Positions 1-10,176 of a stretch of 64,000 bases of DNA are shown piece by piece. Within the stretch, counting starts at the first letter, position 1. Each line of letters begins with the position of its first letter. The notes under the pieces were generated by a model that was not told the DNA's origin, ran no database searches, and worked only from the letters and a program-made list of their open reading frames with translations. A program made the translations under genes and the position numbers. This stretch comes from Natronosporangium hydrolyticum (GTDB lineage Bacteria > Actinomycetota > Actinomycetes > Mycobacteriales > Micromonosporaceae). The stretch spans positions 2,790,001 through 2,854,000 of the forward strand of contig NZ_CP070499.1 of NCBI RefSeq assembly GCF_016925615.1, in the 5' to 3' direction.

Positions 1-287
1 GGCACCGTCAGGGCGTCGTTGGCGACCACGGTGACCTGCGGCGACGCCGCCATGCGGGCTTCGAGCTTGGCCGCGATCCGGGGATCGCGCTCGACCGCGA
101 TGACCCGGGCGCCGGTGGCGGCCAGTGGTCTGGTCACCGCCCCCAGCCCTGCCCCGAGGTCGAGGACCAGGTCGTCGCTGGTGACCCCGGCGGCGCGGAC
201 CAGCCGCCGGGCGGCTGGGTCAGTGAGCCGGTGCGCCCCGGAAGGGTTCGGAACCGTGGCACGGCGCGATCGCCGTACCCCGCTCAC
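1..287 (-). CDS. Erm/KsgA-type rRNA adenine methyltransferase, 3' end outside window
   Basis: Partial gene, starting at a GTG at 285-287 and leaving the window at base 1. The visible 95 residues contain an NPSGAHRL segment and then a Rossmann SAM-binding motif (LDLGAGLGAVT) followed by AVERDP, the layout of Erm and KsgA rRNA adenine N6-methyltransferases, which dimethylate an adenine in 23S or 16S rRNA. The short N-terminus before NPSGAH and the wording around motif I look more like Erm (23S rRNA, macrolide resistance) than KsgA. The catalytic NPPF/NLPF region lies outside the window, so the subtype is not settled. Confidence 0.6.
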   Translation of the reverse strand, partial: MSGVRRSRRATVPNPSGAHRLTDPAARRLVRAAGVTSDDLVLDLGAGLGAVTRPLAATGARVIAVERDPRIAAKLEARMAASPQVTVVANDALTV

Positions 288-398
288 GGAAGCTCATGAC
301 CATTAACACAGTCGTCTCCTCTGCCTCGCCCTGCTCAGGCCGACCGCTGCCGACCATAGAGGGCTCAACCCCGACACCACCAGCGATTTTCCTGTAGC

Positions 399-465
399 GC
401 GCCGATCATGGGGTTTGGGGCGCAGAATCAGCCCGACTCCGTACCTAGGTCCATGATCAGCCCGG
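399..465. repeat. Palindromic GATCATG repeat, copy A
   Basis: This 67-bp intergenic element opens with GCGCCGATCATGG and ends with CCATGATCAGC, so its ends can pair. It shares two perfect blocks, 23 bp and 18 bp, in reverse orientation with the repeat inside priA (18991-19055). A second, more degenerate copy follows at once. It lies between two leftward genes and could fold into a hairpin. I do not recognise it as a named family. Confidence 0.75.
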
Positions 466-471
466 AGGGAG

Positions 472-535
472 GCCGATCTTGGGGGTGAGGACGAAGAAAC
501 CGGCCGACCATGCACCTATAGTCCATGATCGGCCG
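472..535. repeat. Palindromic GATCATG repeat, degenerate copy B
   Basis: Begins GCCGATCTTGGGGG and ends CCATGATCGGCC. It has the same size and the same end design as copy A directly upstream, but the left end is mutated (GATCTT for GATCAT) and the middle has diverged. It lies 15 bp beyond the stop codon of bldD and may act as its 3' hairpin. Confidence 0.55.
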
Positions 536-550
536 GGGAAGGGGAGGGCG

Positions 551-1039
551 TCAGGACTCGAAGAGTGCCCGCGGGTCGGAGACCAGCATGTCGTTGTCGG
601 CGAGCCGGTCGATCAGGTCGGCCGGGGCCTCGTCGTAGACGATCGCCAGCGCCTGGAGGTCCGAGGCCCGAATCGACAGGACCCGGCCGTTGTAGTCGCC
701 GCGCTGGTGCTGGATCGCCCGGGCATAGTTCGCCACGTGGGTGAGGTCGTCCTCTTTCCGGTCGTAGAGCTTCTCCAGGTCGAGCACCACCTTGCCGGCG
801 AAGTCGAACTGGATCGGCGTGCCTTCGGGCAGTAGCTCCGAGACCGGCACCCGGTAGAACTCCGCGATCTCCGCCAGTCGGTTGACGGTCACCGCGCGGT
901 CTCCCCGCTCGTACGATCCGACGACCACCGCCTTCCAGCGGCCGCCCGACTTCTCCTCCACCCCCTGCAGGGAGAGGCCCTGCTGCTGGCGGATGGCCCG
1001 CAGGCGAGCGCCTAGTTGCTTGGCGAACTCAGAAGGCAT
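551..1039 (-). CDS. bldD: BldD-like c-di-GMP-responsive transcriptional regulator
   Basis: A 162-residue DNA-binding regulator that represses sporulation genes in actinomycetes when bound to c-di-GMP. The N-terminal helix-turn-helix of XRE type (about residues 7-66, AKQLGARLRAIRQQQGLSL onward) is followed by a small C-terminal domain. That domain has the BldD signature RxD-x8-RxxD: RGD at 113-115 and RASD at 124-127, separated by eight residues, so c-di-GMP binding should be intact. I chose the ATG at 1037-1039, giving MPSEFAKQLG as in known BldD; a GTG three codons upstream (1048) is also open. Divergent from pyrR. A GGDEF response regulator at 29455 is a possible source of its ligand. Confidence 0.93.
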   Translation of the reverse strand: MPSEFAKQLGARLRAIRQQQGLSLQGVEEKSGGRWKAVVVGSYERGDRAVTVNRLAEIAEFYRVPVSELLPEGTPIQFDFAGKVVLDLEKLYDRKEDDLTHVANYARAIQHQRGDYNGRVLSIRASDLQALAIVYDEAPADLIDRLADNDMLVSDPRALFES

Positions 1040-1200
1040 GATCGACACTCCTAGTGACTGACCGAGGGGATTTACCCGAGTTTTCGCTACGCAGAGTGAC
1101 GGTACGCGGGAGCAGTCCGCTTGGTCAAGTGCTACCCGTCACCTGATCTACCCAGCGGGCGGCGGTGTCCGGGCTGCTACGCTCGTACCGCCAACCCGAC

Positions 1201-1240
1201 GTCCTTTAAAGCCCGTCCCGAGAGGCGGGGAAGGGGGTCC
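1201..1240 (+). promoter_or_regulatory. Predicted PyrR-binding RNA leader overlapping the pyrR ribosome site
   Basis: The leader carries GTCCTTTAA, then a hairpin CCCGTCC-CGAGAGG-CGGGG, directly followed by the purine-rich ribosome site AAGGGGG before the GTG of pyrR. The GAGAGG loop is the hallmark of PyrR binding sites, and this arrangement matches the leader described for mycobacterial pyr operons, where PyrR with UMP blocks translation. No intrinsic terminator is visible, so translational rather than attenuation control is inferred. The remaining 1040-1200 holds the divergent promoters; TACGCT at 1178-1183 is a possible -10 box. Confidence 0.7.
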
Positions 1241-1243
1241 GCC

Positions 1244-1846
1244 GTGGCCACTTCCAAGGCTGCGCAAACCACCTCAAAGACCGCGCAAACTCCATCGGAG
1301 GGTGCGCCGACTACACCCAAGACTATTCTCTCCGGGGCCGATCTGCAGCGGGTGATCGACCGGATCGCCCATCAGATTCTCGAAAAGACCGAAGGCGCCC
1401 TCGATACGGTGCTGCTCGGTATCCCCACCCGCGGTGCGCCGCTGGCCCGCCGGATCGCCCAGCGCATTCACGCGTTCGAGCAGGTGGAGGTCCCGGTCGG
1501 GGTGCTCGACGTCACCCTCTACCGTGACGATCTCCGCTCGCAGGCGCCGCGCGCGCTGGGCCCCACCGAGCTGCCCGCCGACGGCATCGACGGCCGCCGG
1601 GTGGTGCTCGTCGACGACGTGCTCTTCCGCGGCCGGACGGTGCGGGCCGCGCTGGACGCGCTGCGCGATGTCGGCCGGCCGGCGCTGGTGCAGCTGGCGG
1701 TCCTGGTCGACCGTGGGCACCGGGAGCTGCCGATCCGGGCCGACTACGTGGGGAAGAACCTCCCCACCGCGCTGGCCGAGCAGGTGCGGGTGAGCCTGGC
1801 CGAGACCGACGGCGTCGACGCCGTCACGATCCAGCGGGAGGGCTGA
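1244..1846 (+). CDS. pyrR: PyrR, pyr operon regulator / uracil phosphoribosyltransferase
   Basis: A 200-residue protein that binds pyr mRNA in response to UMP and has uracil phosphoribosyltransferase activity. The PRPP-binding motif [18 protein letters not shown] and the PTRG segment ([14 protein letters not shown]) are present. About 26 Thr/Ser/Lys-rich residues precede the conserved fold, longer than usual. The GTG at 1244 is chosen because it follows the PyrR-type leader and ribosome site; longer upstream readings would run through that leader. It is the first gene of the operon and ends 3 bp before pyrB. Confidence 0.95.
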   Translation: MATSKAAQTTSKTAQTPSEGAPTTPKTILSGADLQRVIDRIAHQILEKTEGALDTVLLGIPTRGAPLARRIAQRIHAFEQVEVPVGVLDVTLYRDDLRSQAPRALGPTELPADGIDGRRVVLVDDVLFRGRTVRAALDALRDVGRPALVQLAVLVDRGHRELPIRADYVGKNLPTALAEQVRVSLAETDGVDAVTIQREG

Positions 1847-1849
1847 GCT

Positions 1850-2761
1850 GTGCAGCACCTTCTCTCCGCCGACGACCTCTCCGCGGCTACCGCCACCGAG
1901 GTCCTGGACACCGCGGGTGAGCTGGCTAACGTCACCGGCCGCGAGGTCAAGAAGCTCCCCACGCTGCGCGGGCGCACGGTGGTCAACCTTTTCTACGAGG
2001 ACTCGACCCGGACCCGGATCTCGTTCGAGGCGGCGGCGAAGCGACTGTCGGCCGACGTGATTACGTTCTCGGTCAAGGGCTCCAGCGTGGCCAAGGGGGA
2101 GAGTCTGAAGGACACCGCGCTGACCCTGCAGGCGATGGGCGCCGACGCGGTGGTGGTGCGGCACGGCGCGTCCGGTGCTCCGCACCGGCTCGCCGGCTGG
2201 CTCGACGGTTCGGTGATCAACGCCGGCGACGGCACGCATGAGCACCCGACCCAGGCGTTGCTCGACGCGTACACGATGCGGGCCCGGCTCGGCCGGCTCG
2301 CCGGGCTCAAGGTGGCGATCGTGGGTGACGTGCTGCACAGCCGGGTCGCCCGTTCCAACGTTCGGCTGCTGCACACACTGGGCGCCGATGTGACGCTGGT
2401 TGCGCCGCCGACGTTGCTCCCAGTGGGGGTGTCCGCCTGGCCGGCGACCACCTCGTACGACCTGGATGCGGTGCTCCCGGATAGCGACGTGGTGATGATG
2501 CTGCGGGTGCAGCGGGAGCGGATGGGCGACTCCTACTTTCCGTCGGTCCGGGAGTACGCCCGCCGGTACGGGCTCGACGCCCCCCGGGTGCGCCGGCTGC
2601 CGGAGCACGCGATCGTGATGCATCCGGGCCCGATGAACCGCGGGATGGAGATCGCGCCCGAGGTGGCCGATTCGCCCCGCTCCACCATCACCGAACAGGT
2701 CGCCAACGGGGTCTCGGTCCGGATGGCGGTGCTCTATCTGCTGCTGGGCGGGAAGGGTTGA
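1850..2761 (+). CDS. pyrB: Aspartate carbamoyltransferase catalytic subunit
   Basis: A 303-residue enzyme joining carbamoyl phosphate and aspartate, the first committed step of pyrimidine synthesis. The carbamoyl-phosphate loop [13 protein letters not shown], the [10 protein letters not shown] segment, [14 protein letters not shown] and the MHPGPMNRG motif near the end are all intact. Length is normal for a catalytic chain; no pyrI regulatory gene is present, as usual in actinobacteria. GTG start at 1850, three bases after the pyrR stop codon. Product goes to PyrC, encoded next. Confidence 0.97.
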   Translation: MQHLLSADDLSAATATEVLDTAGELANVTGREVKKLPTLRGRTVVNLFYEDSTRTRISFEAAAKRLSADVITFSVKGSSVAKGESLKDTALTLQAMGADAVVVRHGASGAPHRLAGWLDGSVINAGDGTHEHPTQALLDAYTMRARLGRLAGLKVAIVGDVLHSRVARSNVRLLHTLGADVTLVAPPTLLPVGVSAWPATTSYDLDAVLPDSDVVMMLRVQRERMGDSYFPSVREYARRYGLDAPRVRRLPEHAIVMHPGPMNRGMEIAPEVADSPRSTITEQVANGVSVRMAVLYLLLGGKG

Positions 2762-2799
2762 GCATGCGACCCGGCGATCCCGCGACGGAAAGGACGACC

Positions 2800-4077
2800 A
2801 TGACCTCGTTTCTGATCAAGGGTGTCTCGGTGGTCGGTGGCCCCGCCACCGACCTGCGGCTGCGGGACGGCACGGTGGCCGAGGTCGGCCCGGATCTGCC
2901 CACCACCGACGCCGAGGTGATCGACGCCGCCGGCCTGGTGGCGCTGCCCGGCCTGGTCGACATGCACACCCATCTGCGCGAGCCCGGTCGGGAGGATGCC
3001 GAGACGGTGGCGACCGGTTCCCGGGCGGCGGCGCTGGGCGGCTACACCGCCGTCTGCGCGATGGCGAACACCGACCCGGTGGCGGACACCGCCGGGGTGG
3101 TGGAACAGGTGTGGCGGCTGGGGCGGCGGGCCGGGTTGGTCGACGTGCAGCCGGTCGGGGCGGTCACGGTCGGGCTGCGCGGCGAGCGCCTCTCGGAGCT
3201 GGGGGCGATGGCCGAGTCGGCCGCGGCGGTGCGGATCTTCTCCGACGACGGGCACTGTGTGGCGGATCCCCGGCTGATGCGGCGGGCGCTGGAGTACGTC
3301 AAGGCCTTCGACGGGGTGATCGCCCAGCACGCCGAGGAGCCCCGGCTGACCGAGGGCGCACAGATGCACGAGGGCGAGGTGTCCGCGCGGCTCGGCCTGA
3401 CCGGTTGGCCGGCGGTCGCGGAGGAGGCGATCATCGCCCGGGACGCGCTGCTCGCCGAGCATGTGGGTGCCCGGCTGCACATCTGCCACGTCTCCACCGC
3501 CGGCAGCGTGGAGCTGATCCGGGCGGCGAAGGCGCGGGGGGTACGGGTGAGCGCCGAGGTCACGCCCCATCATCTGCTGCTCACCGATGACCGGGTCGGC
3601 GGCTACGACCCGGTCTTCAAGGTGAACCCGCCGCTGCGCACAGAGCGTGACGTCGCGGCGCTGCGGGAGGCGGTACGCGACGGGGTGATCGACGTGATCG
3701 CCACCGACCATGCCCCGCACACGGTGGAGGACAAAGAGTGCGAGTGGGCGTACGCCCGGCCGGGGATGCTCGGGCTGCAGACCGCGCTCTCGGTGGCGTT
3801 GTCGGTCTTCGGCCCGGACTGGCGGCTGTTGGCTGACCGGCTCAGCTGCCAGCCGGCCCGGTTGGCCGGGCTGACCGGCCACGGCGTCGATCCGGCGCCC
3901 GGTGCGCCGGCGAACCTGACCCTCGTCGACCCGGCCGCCCAGGTCACCGTGGAGCCGGCCGAGTTGGCCAGCCGGAGCCGCAACACCCCGTACGCCGGGC
4001 TGCAGCTGCCTGGCCGGGTGGTCGCGACCTTCCTGCGGGGCGAGCCGACGGTGTTGGACGGAAAGGCGGTGAAGTGA
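2800..4077 (+). CDS. pyrC: Dihydroorotase, class I
   Basis: A 425-residue zinc amidohydrolase that closes carbamoyl-aspartate to dihydroorotate. Metal ligands are visible: HTHLRE near residue 55, an Asp in FSDDG, QHAE, CHVS, and the catalytic Asp in ATDHAPH. The ATG at 2800 is preceded by GGAAAGGACG and gives the usual N-terminus; an upstream TTG overlapping the pyrB stop would add 14 residues with no family counterpart. It lies between pyrB and carA in one transcription unit, with 1 bp before carA. Confidence 0.96.
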   Translation: MTSFLIKGVSVVGGPATDLRLRDGTVAEVGPDLPTTDAEVIDAAGLVALPGLVDMHTHLREPGREDAETVATGSRAAALGGYTAVCAMANTDPVADTAGVVEQVWRLGRRAGLVDVQPVGAVTVGLRGERLSELGAMAESAAAVRIFSDDGHCVADPRLMRRALEYVKAFDGVIAQHAEEPRLTEGAQMHEGEVSARLGLTGWPAVAEEAIIARDALLAEHVGARLHICHVSTAGSVELIRAAKARGVRVSAEVTPHHLLLTDDRVGGYDPVFKVNPPLRTERDVAALREAVRDGVIDVIATDHAPHTVEDKECEWAYARPGMLGLQTALSVALSVFGPDWRLLADRLSCQPARLAGLTGHGVDPAPGAPANLTLVDPAAQVTVEPAELASRSRNTPYAGLQLPGRVVATFLRGEPTVLDGKAVK

Positions 4078-4078
4078 C

Positions 4079-5272
4079 GTGGCGACCAAACCCGCGGTGC
4101 TGGTGCTGGAGGATGGCCGGACGTTCCACGGAACGGCGTTCGGCGCGGTCGGGGAGACCTTCGGGGAGGCGGTCTTCAGCACCGGCATGACCGGCTACCA
4201 GGAGACGCTCACCGACCCGTCGTACCACCGGCAGGTGGTGGTGCAGACCGCGCCGCACATCGGCAACACCGGAGTCAACGACGAGGACGACGAGTCCGAT
4301 CGGGTGCAGGTCGCCGGCTACGTCGTGCGCGACCCGGCGGCGTACGCGTCGAACTGGCGCGCCACCGGCGGATTGGCGGATCGGCTGGCGGTCGAGGGCG
4401 TGGTCGGCATCGCCGGGGTGGACACCCGGGCGCTCACCCGGCATCTGCGGGAACGGGGCGCCATGCGCGCCGCGATATCCAGCGTGGATCTGGATCCGGC
4501 GGCGCTGCGGCAGCGGGTGCTGGACAGTCCGTCGATGCTCGGAGCCGACCTCTCCGGGCAGGTGAGTACCCCGGAGCCGTACCGGGTGGCGGCCGAGGGC
4601 CAGCACCGCTATACGGTGGCCGCGCTGGATCTGGGCATCAAGCGCAATGTGGCGCGGCGGCTGGCGGCCCGGGGGGTGACCACGCATGTCTTCCCGGCCA
4701 CCGCCACTCTGGACGAGCTGCTGGCGGTGGGGCCGGACGCGGTCTTCTTCTCGCCGGGGCCCGGCGATCCGGCCACCGCCGACCACGCGGTGGCGCTGGC
4801 GCAGCAGGTGATGCGCCGGCGGATGCCGCTGTTCGGGATCTGCTTCGGCAGCCAGGTGTTGGGCCGGGCGTTGGGTTTCGATACCTACAAGCTCGGCTAC
4901 GGGCATCGGGGGATCAACCAGCCGGTGCTCGACCGGGCCACCGGCAAAGTGGAGGTGACCGCCCACAACCATGGCTTCGCGGTCGCTTGGCCGGGCCGCG
5001 AACAGGATGCCAGCGCGGTCGCCTGGCCGGGCCGCGAACAGGATGCCAGCGCGGTCGCGGCGCCGTTGGACGAGGCGGTGGAGACCGAGTTTGGGGCGGT
5101 GGCGGTGAGCCACATCTGCCTGAACGACCAGGTCGTGGAGGGGCTGCGGGCTCGGGACGTGCCAGCGTTCACGGTGCAGTACCACCCGGAGGCGGCCGCC
5201 GGGCCGCACGATGCGGACTATCTGTTTGATCGCTTCGTTGAGTTGATCGAGGGGACGGGCGGGAATGCCTAA
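4079..5272 (+). CDS. carA: Carbamoyl-phosphate synthase small (glutaminase) subunit
   Basis: A 397-residue subunit that hydrolyses glutamine and feeds ammonia to CarB. The N-terminal CarA domain has [17 protein letters not shown], and the class I amidotransferase domain has the nucleophile in FGICFGSQ, the AHNHGF segment and the His-Glu pair in [12 protein letters not shown] start at 4079. Unusual: residues 303-326 are a perfect 12-residue motif in two copies from a 36-bp tandem duplication, placed after the HNHGF loop and ahead of the segment that leads to the catalytic His. The stop overlaps the carB start by 8 bp, so the two are translationally coupled. Confidence 0.96.
   Translation: MATKPAVLVLEDGRTFHGTAFGAVGETFGEAVFSTGMTGYQETLTDPSYHRQVVVQTAPHIGNTGVNDEDDESDRVQVAGYVVRDPAAYASNWRATGGLADRLAVEGVVGIAGVDTRALTRHLRERGAMRAAISSVDLDPAALRQRVLDSPSMLGADLSGQVSTPEPYRVAAEGQHRYTVAALDLGIKRNVARRLAARGVTTHVFPATATLDELLAVGPDAVFFSPGPGDPATADHAVALAQQVMRRRMPLFGICFGSQVLGRALGFDTYKLGYGHRGINQPVLDRATGKVEVTAHNHGFAVAWPGREQDASAVAWPGREQDASAVAAPLDEAVETEFGAVAVSHICLNDQVVEGLRARDVPAFTVQYHPEAAAGPHDADYLFDRFVELIEGTGGNA
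4985..5056 (+). repeat. 36-bp in-frame tandem duplication inside carA
   Basis: Two adjacent 36-bp units (4985-5020 and 5021-5056) differ by one silent base in the second codon position block (GCTTGG against GCCTGG). Each encodes [12 protein letters not shown]. The reading frame is kept. Near-identity of the units suggests a recent event. Confidence 0.95.
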
Positions 5273-8200
5273 GCGGGGGGATTTGTCGCACGTGCTGGTG
5301 ATCGGCTCCGGGCCGATCGTGATCGGGCAGGCGTGCGAGTTCGACTACTCCGGCACCCAGGCGTGCCGGGTACTCAGGTCCGAAGGGTTGCGGGTCAGCC
5401 TGGTCAACTCCAATCCGGCCACGATCATGACCGACCCAGAGTTCGCCGACGCCACCTACATTGAACCGATCACCCCGGAGTTCGTAACCCGGGTGATCGC
5501 CAAGGAGCGGCCGGACGCGCTGCTCGCCACCCTCGGCGGCCAGACCGCGCTGAACACCGCGGTGGCGTTGCACGAGGCCGGGGTGCTGGAGAAGTACGGC
5601 GTTGAGCTGATCGGCGCCGACATCGACGCGATCCAGCGGGGGGAGGACCGGCAGAAGTTCAAAGACATCGTGGCGGTCGCCGGTGCCCGGGTCGGGCTCG
5701 GCGGCGAGGGCGGTGAGCTGACGCCGCGCTCACGGGTGTGCCGGTCGATGGCGCAGGTGCACGAGACCGTCGCCGAGTTGGGGTTGCCGGTGGTGATCCG
5801 GCCTTCGTACACCATGGGTGGGCTGGGCTCCGGCATGGCGCACACCGAGGCGGATCTGGCGCGGATCGCGGGCGCCGGGTTGACCGCCAGCCCGGTGCAC
5901 GAGGTGCTGATCGAGGAGAGCGTGCTCGGCTGGAAAGAGTACGAGCTGGAGCTGATGCGGGACCATCACGACAACGTGGTGGTGATCTGCTCGATCGAGA
6001 ACGTCGATCCGATGGGGGTGCACACCGGCGACAGCGTCACCGTGGCGCCGGCGATGACGCTTACCGACCGCGAGTACCAGGCGATGCGTACCCTGGGCAT
6101 CGCGGTGCTGCGGGAGGTGGGGGTGGACACCGGCGGGTGCAACATCCAGTTCGCCGTGCATCCGCAGACCGGTCGGCTGGTCGTGATCGAGATGAATCCG
6201 CGGGTGTCGCGCTCCAGCGCGCTCGCCTCCAAGGCCACCGGGTTCCCGATCGCCAAGATCGCTGCCCGGCTGGCGATCGGCTACACCCTCGACGAGATCC
6301 CGAACGACATCACCCGGGAGACGCCGGCGGCGTTCGAGCCGGCGCTGGACTACGTCGTGGTCAAGATTCCCCGGTTCGCGTTCGAGAAGTTCCCCGGCGC
6401 CGACCCGGAGCTGACCACCACGATGAAGTCGGTCGGTGAGGCGATGGCGTTGGGCCGGACCTTCACCGAGGCGCTGAACAAAGCAATGCGCTCGATGGAG
6501 ACACCGGCGGTCGGCTTCTGGACCCAGCCCGATCCGCCCGAGGCCACCAAGGAGTCGAGTCTGGCGGAGTTGCGGACTCCGCACGACGGCCGGCTGTACA
6601 CCATGGAGCGGGCGCTGCGGCTCGGCGCCACCGTGGCCGAGGTGACCGAGGCCGGCGGCTACGACCCGTGGTTCGTGGCCCAGGTCGCCGTGCTGGTGAC
6701 GCTGCGGCACGAGATCGAGCAGGCGCGGATCCTCGATGAGGAGTTGCTCTACCGGGCCAAGCGGGCGGGCCTGTCGGACCGGCAGTTGGCGGCGTTGCGG
6801 CCGGAGTTGGCCGGCGAGGCCGGGGTGTGGTCGCTGCGGCAGCGGCTGGGGGTGGCGCCGGTCTACAAGACGGTCGACACCTGCGCCGCCGAGTTCGCCG
6901 CGCGGACGCCCTATCACTACTCGGCCTATGAGCAGGAGACCGAGGTCGAGCCGTCCGACCAGCCTAAGGTGCTGATCCTCGGGTCCGGGCCGAACCGGAT
7001 CGGGCAGGGCATCGAGTTCGACTACTCCTGCGTCCACGCGGTGCAGGCGCTGCGCGCCGCCGGCTACGAGACGGTCATGGTCAACTGCAATCCGGAGACC
7101 GTCTCCACTGACTACGACACCGCCGACCGGCTCTACTTCGAGCCGCTCACCTTCGAGGATGTCTTTGAGGTGTACCTCGCCGAGCACCACAGCGGGGTGG
7201 CCGCCGGTGGTCCCGGTGTGGTGGGGGTGATCGTCCAACTCGGTGGCCAGACGCCGCTGGGGCTGGCGCAGCGGCTCAAGGACGCCGGGGTGCCGATCGT
7301 CGGCACCGCGCCGGAGGCGATTCACCGGGCCGAGCATCGGGGTGCGTTCGGCGCGGTCCTGGCCGAGGCGGGGCTGACCGCTCCCGAGCACGGCACCGCC
7401 ACCTCGTATCAGGAGGCGCGCCGGATCGCTGAGCGGATCGGCTACCCGGTGCTGGTCCGCCCGTCGTACGTGCTGGGCGGCCGGGGTATGGAGATCGTCT
7501 ACGACGATGCCACGCTGCGGGACTACATCGGCCGGGCGACCGAGATTTCGCCGGAGCATCCGGTGCTGGTGGACCGCTTCCTCGACGACGCGGTCGAGAT
7601 CGATGTGGACGCGCTATGCGACGGCGACGGTGTGGTCTACCTCGGTGGCGTGATGGAGCACATCGAGGAGGCGGGGATCCACTCCGGCGACTCGGCCTGC
7701 GCATTGCCGCCGATCACGCTCACCGGGGCGCACCTGGCGCAGGTCCGCGCCGACACCGAGGCGATCGCCCGGGGGGTCGGGGTCCGGGGCCTGCTCAATG
7801 TCCAGTATGCGCTGAAGGATGACGTGCTCTACGTGTTGGAGGCCAACCCCCGCGCATCCCGCACGGTGCCGTTCGTCTCCAAGGCGACCGGGGTGGCGCT
7901 GGCGAAGGCGGCGGCCCGGCTGATGCTCGGCGCCACCGTCGCGCAGCTGCGGGCCGAAGGGCTGCTGCCGGCGGCCGGTGACGGCGGCACCAGCCCGCCG
8001 GGGGCGCCGGTGGCGGTCAAGGAGGCGGTGCTGCCGTTCAAACGGTTCCGCACCCCGGCTGGTAAGAGCATCGATTCGTTGCTGGGGCCGGAGATGAAGT
8101 CCACCGGTGAGGTGATGGGCATCGACACCGCCTTCGGGCAGGCATTCGCCAAGTCCCAGGCGGCGGCGTTCGGATCGTTGCCGGCCGCCGGGCGGGTGCT

Positions 8201-8624
8201 GGTCACGGTGGGCAACCGCGACAAGCGCGGCATGATCTTCCCGGTGAAGCGGCTCGCCGACCTCGGGTTCGAGATCGTCGCCACCGCCGGCACCGGCGAG
8301 GTGCTGCGGCGCTACGGCATCCCGTGCGAGCTGGTCGGCAAGCACTACGAGGGGGACGGCCGGGACGCGGTGTCGATCATCGCCAACGGAGAGGTGGCGT
8401 TGGTCATCAACACCCCGCAGGGGTCGGGGGCGAGCGCCCGGCTGGACGGTTACGAGATTCGCAGCGCCGCGGTCGCCGCCGACGTGCCGTGTGCGACCAC
8501 GGTGCCGGGAGCCGCGGCGGCGGTGATGGGGATCGAGGCGCAGCTGCGCGGTGAGCTGGCGGTCCGGCCGTTGCAGGAGCTGCACGCGGGACTGCACCCG
8601 AGTTCGTCGCCGGTGGACTCGTGA
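5265..8624 (+). CDS. carB: Carbamoyl-phosphate synthase large subunit
   Basis: A 1119-residue synthetase that makes carbamoyl phosphate from bicarbonate, ammonia and two ATP. The two homologous ATP-grasp halves begin [20 protein letters not shown] and [20 protein letters not shown], and each carries RPSY plus an [10 protein letters not shown] or [10 protein letters not shown] metal site. The C-terminal part (about 980-1119) is the MGS-like allosteric domain ([12 protein letters not shown]). Length is slightly above the usual value. ATG at 5265 overlaps carA; its stop overlaps the next gene by GTGA. Confidence 0.97.
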   Translation: MPKRGDLSHVLVIGSGPIVIGQACEFDYSGTQACRVLRSEGLRVSLVNSNPATIMTDPEFADATYIEPITPEFVTRVIAKERPDALLATLGGQTALNTAVALHEAGVLEKYGVELIGADIDAIQRGEDRQKFKDIVAVAGARVGLGGEGGELTPRSRVCRSMAQVHETVAELGLPVVIRPSYTMGGLGSGMAHTEADLARIAGAGLTASPVHEVLIEESVLGWKEYELELMRDHHDNVVVICSIENVDPMGVHTGDSVTVAPAMTLTDREYQAMRTLGIAVLREVGVDTGGCNIQFAVHPQTGRLVVIEMNPRVSRSSALASKATGFPIAKIAARLAIGYTLDEIPNDITRETPAAFEPALDYVVVKIPRFAFEKFPGADPELTTTMKSVGEAMALGRTFTEALNKAMRSMETPAVGFWTQPDPPEATKESSLAELRTPHDGRLYTMERALRLGATVAEVTEAGGYDPWFVAQVAVLVTLRHEIEQARILDEELLYRAKRAGLSDRQLAALRPELAGEAGVWSLRQRLGVAPVYKTVDTCAAEFAARTPYHYSAYEQETEVEPSDQPKVLILGSGPNRIGQGIEFDYSCVHAVQALRAAGYETVMVNCNPETVSTDYDTADRLYFEPLTFEDVFEVYLAEHHSGVAAGGPGVVGVIVQLGGQTPLGLAQRLKDAGVPIVGTAPEAIHRAEHRGAFGAVLAEAGLTAPEHGTATSYQEARRIAERIGYPVLVRPSYVLGGRGMEIVYDDATLRDYIGRATEISPEHPVLVDRFLDDAVEIDVDALCDGDGVVYLGGVMEHIEEAGIHSGDSACALPPITLTGAHLAQVRADTEAIARGVGVRGLLNVQYALKDDVLYVLEANPRASRTVPFVSKATGVALAKAAARLMLGATVAQLRAEGLLPAAGDGGTSPPGAPVAVKEAVLPFKRFRTPAGKSIDSLLGPEMKSTGEVMGIDTAFGQAFAKSQAAAFGSLPAAGRVLVTVGNRDKRGMIFPVKRLADLGFEIVATAGTGEVLRRYGIPCELVGKHYEGDGRDAVSIIANGEVALVINTPQGSGASARLDGYEIRSAAVAADVPCATTVPGAAAAVMGIEAQLRGELAVRPLQELHAGLHPSSSPVDS

Positions 8625-9586
8625 CCGGCCCAAAGATCGAACTCCACGTCCATCTGGAGGGCACGGTCCGCCCGGCGGCGTTGCTGGCGTTCGCCCGCCG
8701 CAACAACCAGCCGCTGCCGGCCGACACGGTCGAGGGTCTGGCCGCGCTCTACCAGTTCCGGGACTTCGCCGACTTCATCCGGGCCTGGCTGACCACGGTG
8801 GCCTGCCTCCGGACCGCCGACGATTTCCGGCAGGTGGTGCTGGCCTACGCCGCTGAGGCGGCCGGCCACGGCGCGGTCTACCTGGAAGGCATCTTCTCGC
8901 CGGTCCCCGGCGTGGAGCTGGCGGAGACCTTTGCCGGGTACGCCGAGGGCGCGGCCGAGGCGCGGGAGCGGCACGGCGTGATCGTACGACTGACGCCGGA
9001 CCTGCACCGGCGCCTCGACCCGGCGGAGGCGGTGGAGGTGGCGCAGCTGGCGGTGCGGTACCGGGACCGTGGCGTGGTCGGGCTGGGCCTGGGTGGAGCC
9101 GAGACCGACGCGCCCGCCACCGACTACGCGAAGGCGTTCGCGGTGGCCCGGGATGGCGGGCTGGGGCTGGTGCCGCATGCTGGTGAGAACGCCGGCCCGG
9201 AGTCACTGCGGGAGATTCTGGCCTTCGCCCCGGATCGGATCCGGCACGGCATCCGGGCGGCCGAAGAGCCGGCGTTGCTGTCGGAGATCGCCGGCCGGGG
9301 GTTGGTGCTCGACGTCTGCCCGACCTCGAACCTGCGTACCGGCGCGGTGCCGGAGCTGGCCCGGCACCCGTTGCCGCAGCTGCGGGCCGCCGGGATCAGC
9401 TGCAGCATCAACACCGACGATCCGGCGATGTTCGACACCGATCTGCAGCGCGAATACCAGCTCGCCGAGTCGATGGGGGTGACCGCCGTCGAGGCGTACG
9501 CGGCGGGGGTGGCCGGGGCGTTGTGCGACCCGGCCACCCGGGCCGAGCTGGTCGCGATCGGGCGGCGTCACTACCCGGCCGCGTGA
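8621..9586 (+). CDS. Adenosine deaminase family protein
   Basis: A 321-residue zinc hydrolase of the adenosine/AMP deaminase family. Metal and catalytic motifs are intact: HVHLEGT at the N-terminus, HAGE near the middle with the catalytic Glu, a following RHGIRA, and the metal Asp in NTDDP. Start GTG at 8621 overlaps the carB stop by four bases, so it is co-translated with pyrimidine genes and may serve nucleoside salvage. A 6-aminodeoxyfutalosine deaminase role (menaquinone futalosine route) cannot be excluded from sequence alone, as the two are close relatives. Confidence 0.85.
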   Translation: MTGPKIELHVHLEGTVRPAALLAFARRNNQPLPADTVEGLAALYQFRDFADFIRAWLTTVACLRTADDFRQVVLAYAAEAAGHGAVYLEGIFSPVPGVELAETFAGYAEGAAEARERHGVIVRLTPDLHRRLDPAEAVEVAQLAVRYRDRGVVGLGLGGAETDAPATDYAKAFAVARDGGLGLVPHAGENAGPESLREILAFAPDRIRHGIRAAEEPALLSEIAGRGLVLDVCPTSNLRTGAVPELARHPLPQLRAAGISCSINTDDPAMFDTDLQREYQLAESMGVTAVEAYAAGVAGALCDPATRAELVAIGRRHYPAA

Positions 9587-9599
9587 GTGGCGGGGCGGG

Positions 9600-10124
9600 T
9601 CACAGGCAGGGCTCGGTGTCGAAATCCTGATGTCCGCGCTCCGGCTGGCAGCGCCAGCTCGCCTGACCGGTGTCGAACCGGTAGAGCTCATCGTCGCCGG
9701 TGGCCAGCTCGATCTCGTAGCGGATCGCCTCGACCGAGCCGTCGGCGAGGTCGGAGACGGTGACCACGACGGTCGGCGCGTCGCCGCCGCCGGCCTGGTC
9801 GATGTCGACCGTCCCGGCCGGTTCGTCGAGGTGGAGCAGCACCTCGACGGTGTCGACCGGGTCGGCCGCCCACTGCGGGGTTTCGGAGTCGATCAGGTCG
9901 TTGAACCCCTCGGCGGTGATCTCGCCGGTCTCGAAGTCGACGGTCGCCTGCTCCTCCCAACCATGCTCGGGCGGCCCCGGGTCCGTGGGCGGGGCGACGG
10001 TCGGGCTGGGGGCGGGTTCGCCGCCGGCCGGTGGCGGGTCGTCGGGCTCGTCGTCGCCGCCACAGCCGGCGAGCGCGAGGGTGAGGGCGGCTACGGCAGT
10101 GATTGTCATCAGGGGTCGTCGCAT
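9600..10124 (-). CDS. Secreted lipoprotein of unknown function
   Basis: A 174-residue protein with a lipoprotein signal: positively charged MRR start, hydrophobic stretch and lipobox LALAGC at about residues 16-21, so it should be anchored to the outer face of the membrane. A Pro/Asp-rich linker (about 23-55) follows, and then an acidic globular part rich in Val, Asp and Glu with one pair of cysteines near the end (WRCQ and EPCL), possibly a disulfide. I do not recognise the domain. It faces the pyr operon and is divergent from pyrD. Confidence 0.75.
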   Translation of the reverse strand: MRRPLMTITAVAALTLALAGCGGDDEPDDPPPAGGEPAPSPTVAPPTDPGPPEHGWEEQATVDFETGEITAEGFNDLIDSETPQWAADPVDTVEVLLHLDEPAGTVDIDQAGGGDAPTVVVTVSDLADGSVEAIRYEIELATGDDELYRFDTGQASWRCQPERGHQDFDTEPCL

Positions 10125-10176
10125 GGCCCGAGCCTAACGATCTCGCCCGGGGCGGTGGGTGGTACGAAGTGAGGCG

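Noticed and set aside
1274-2623. Long minus-strand frames opposite pyrB, pyrC, carB and similar genes
   Set aside because: They mirror well-recognised genes on the plus strand, are rich in His, Arg and Pro, and arise from high GC content.
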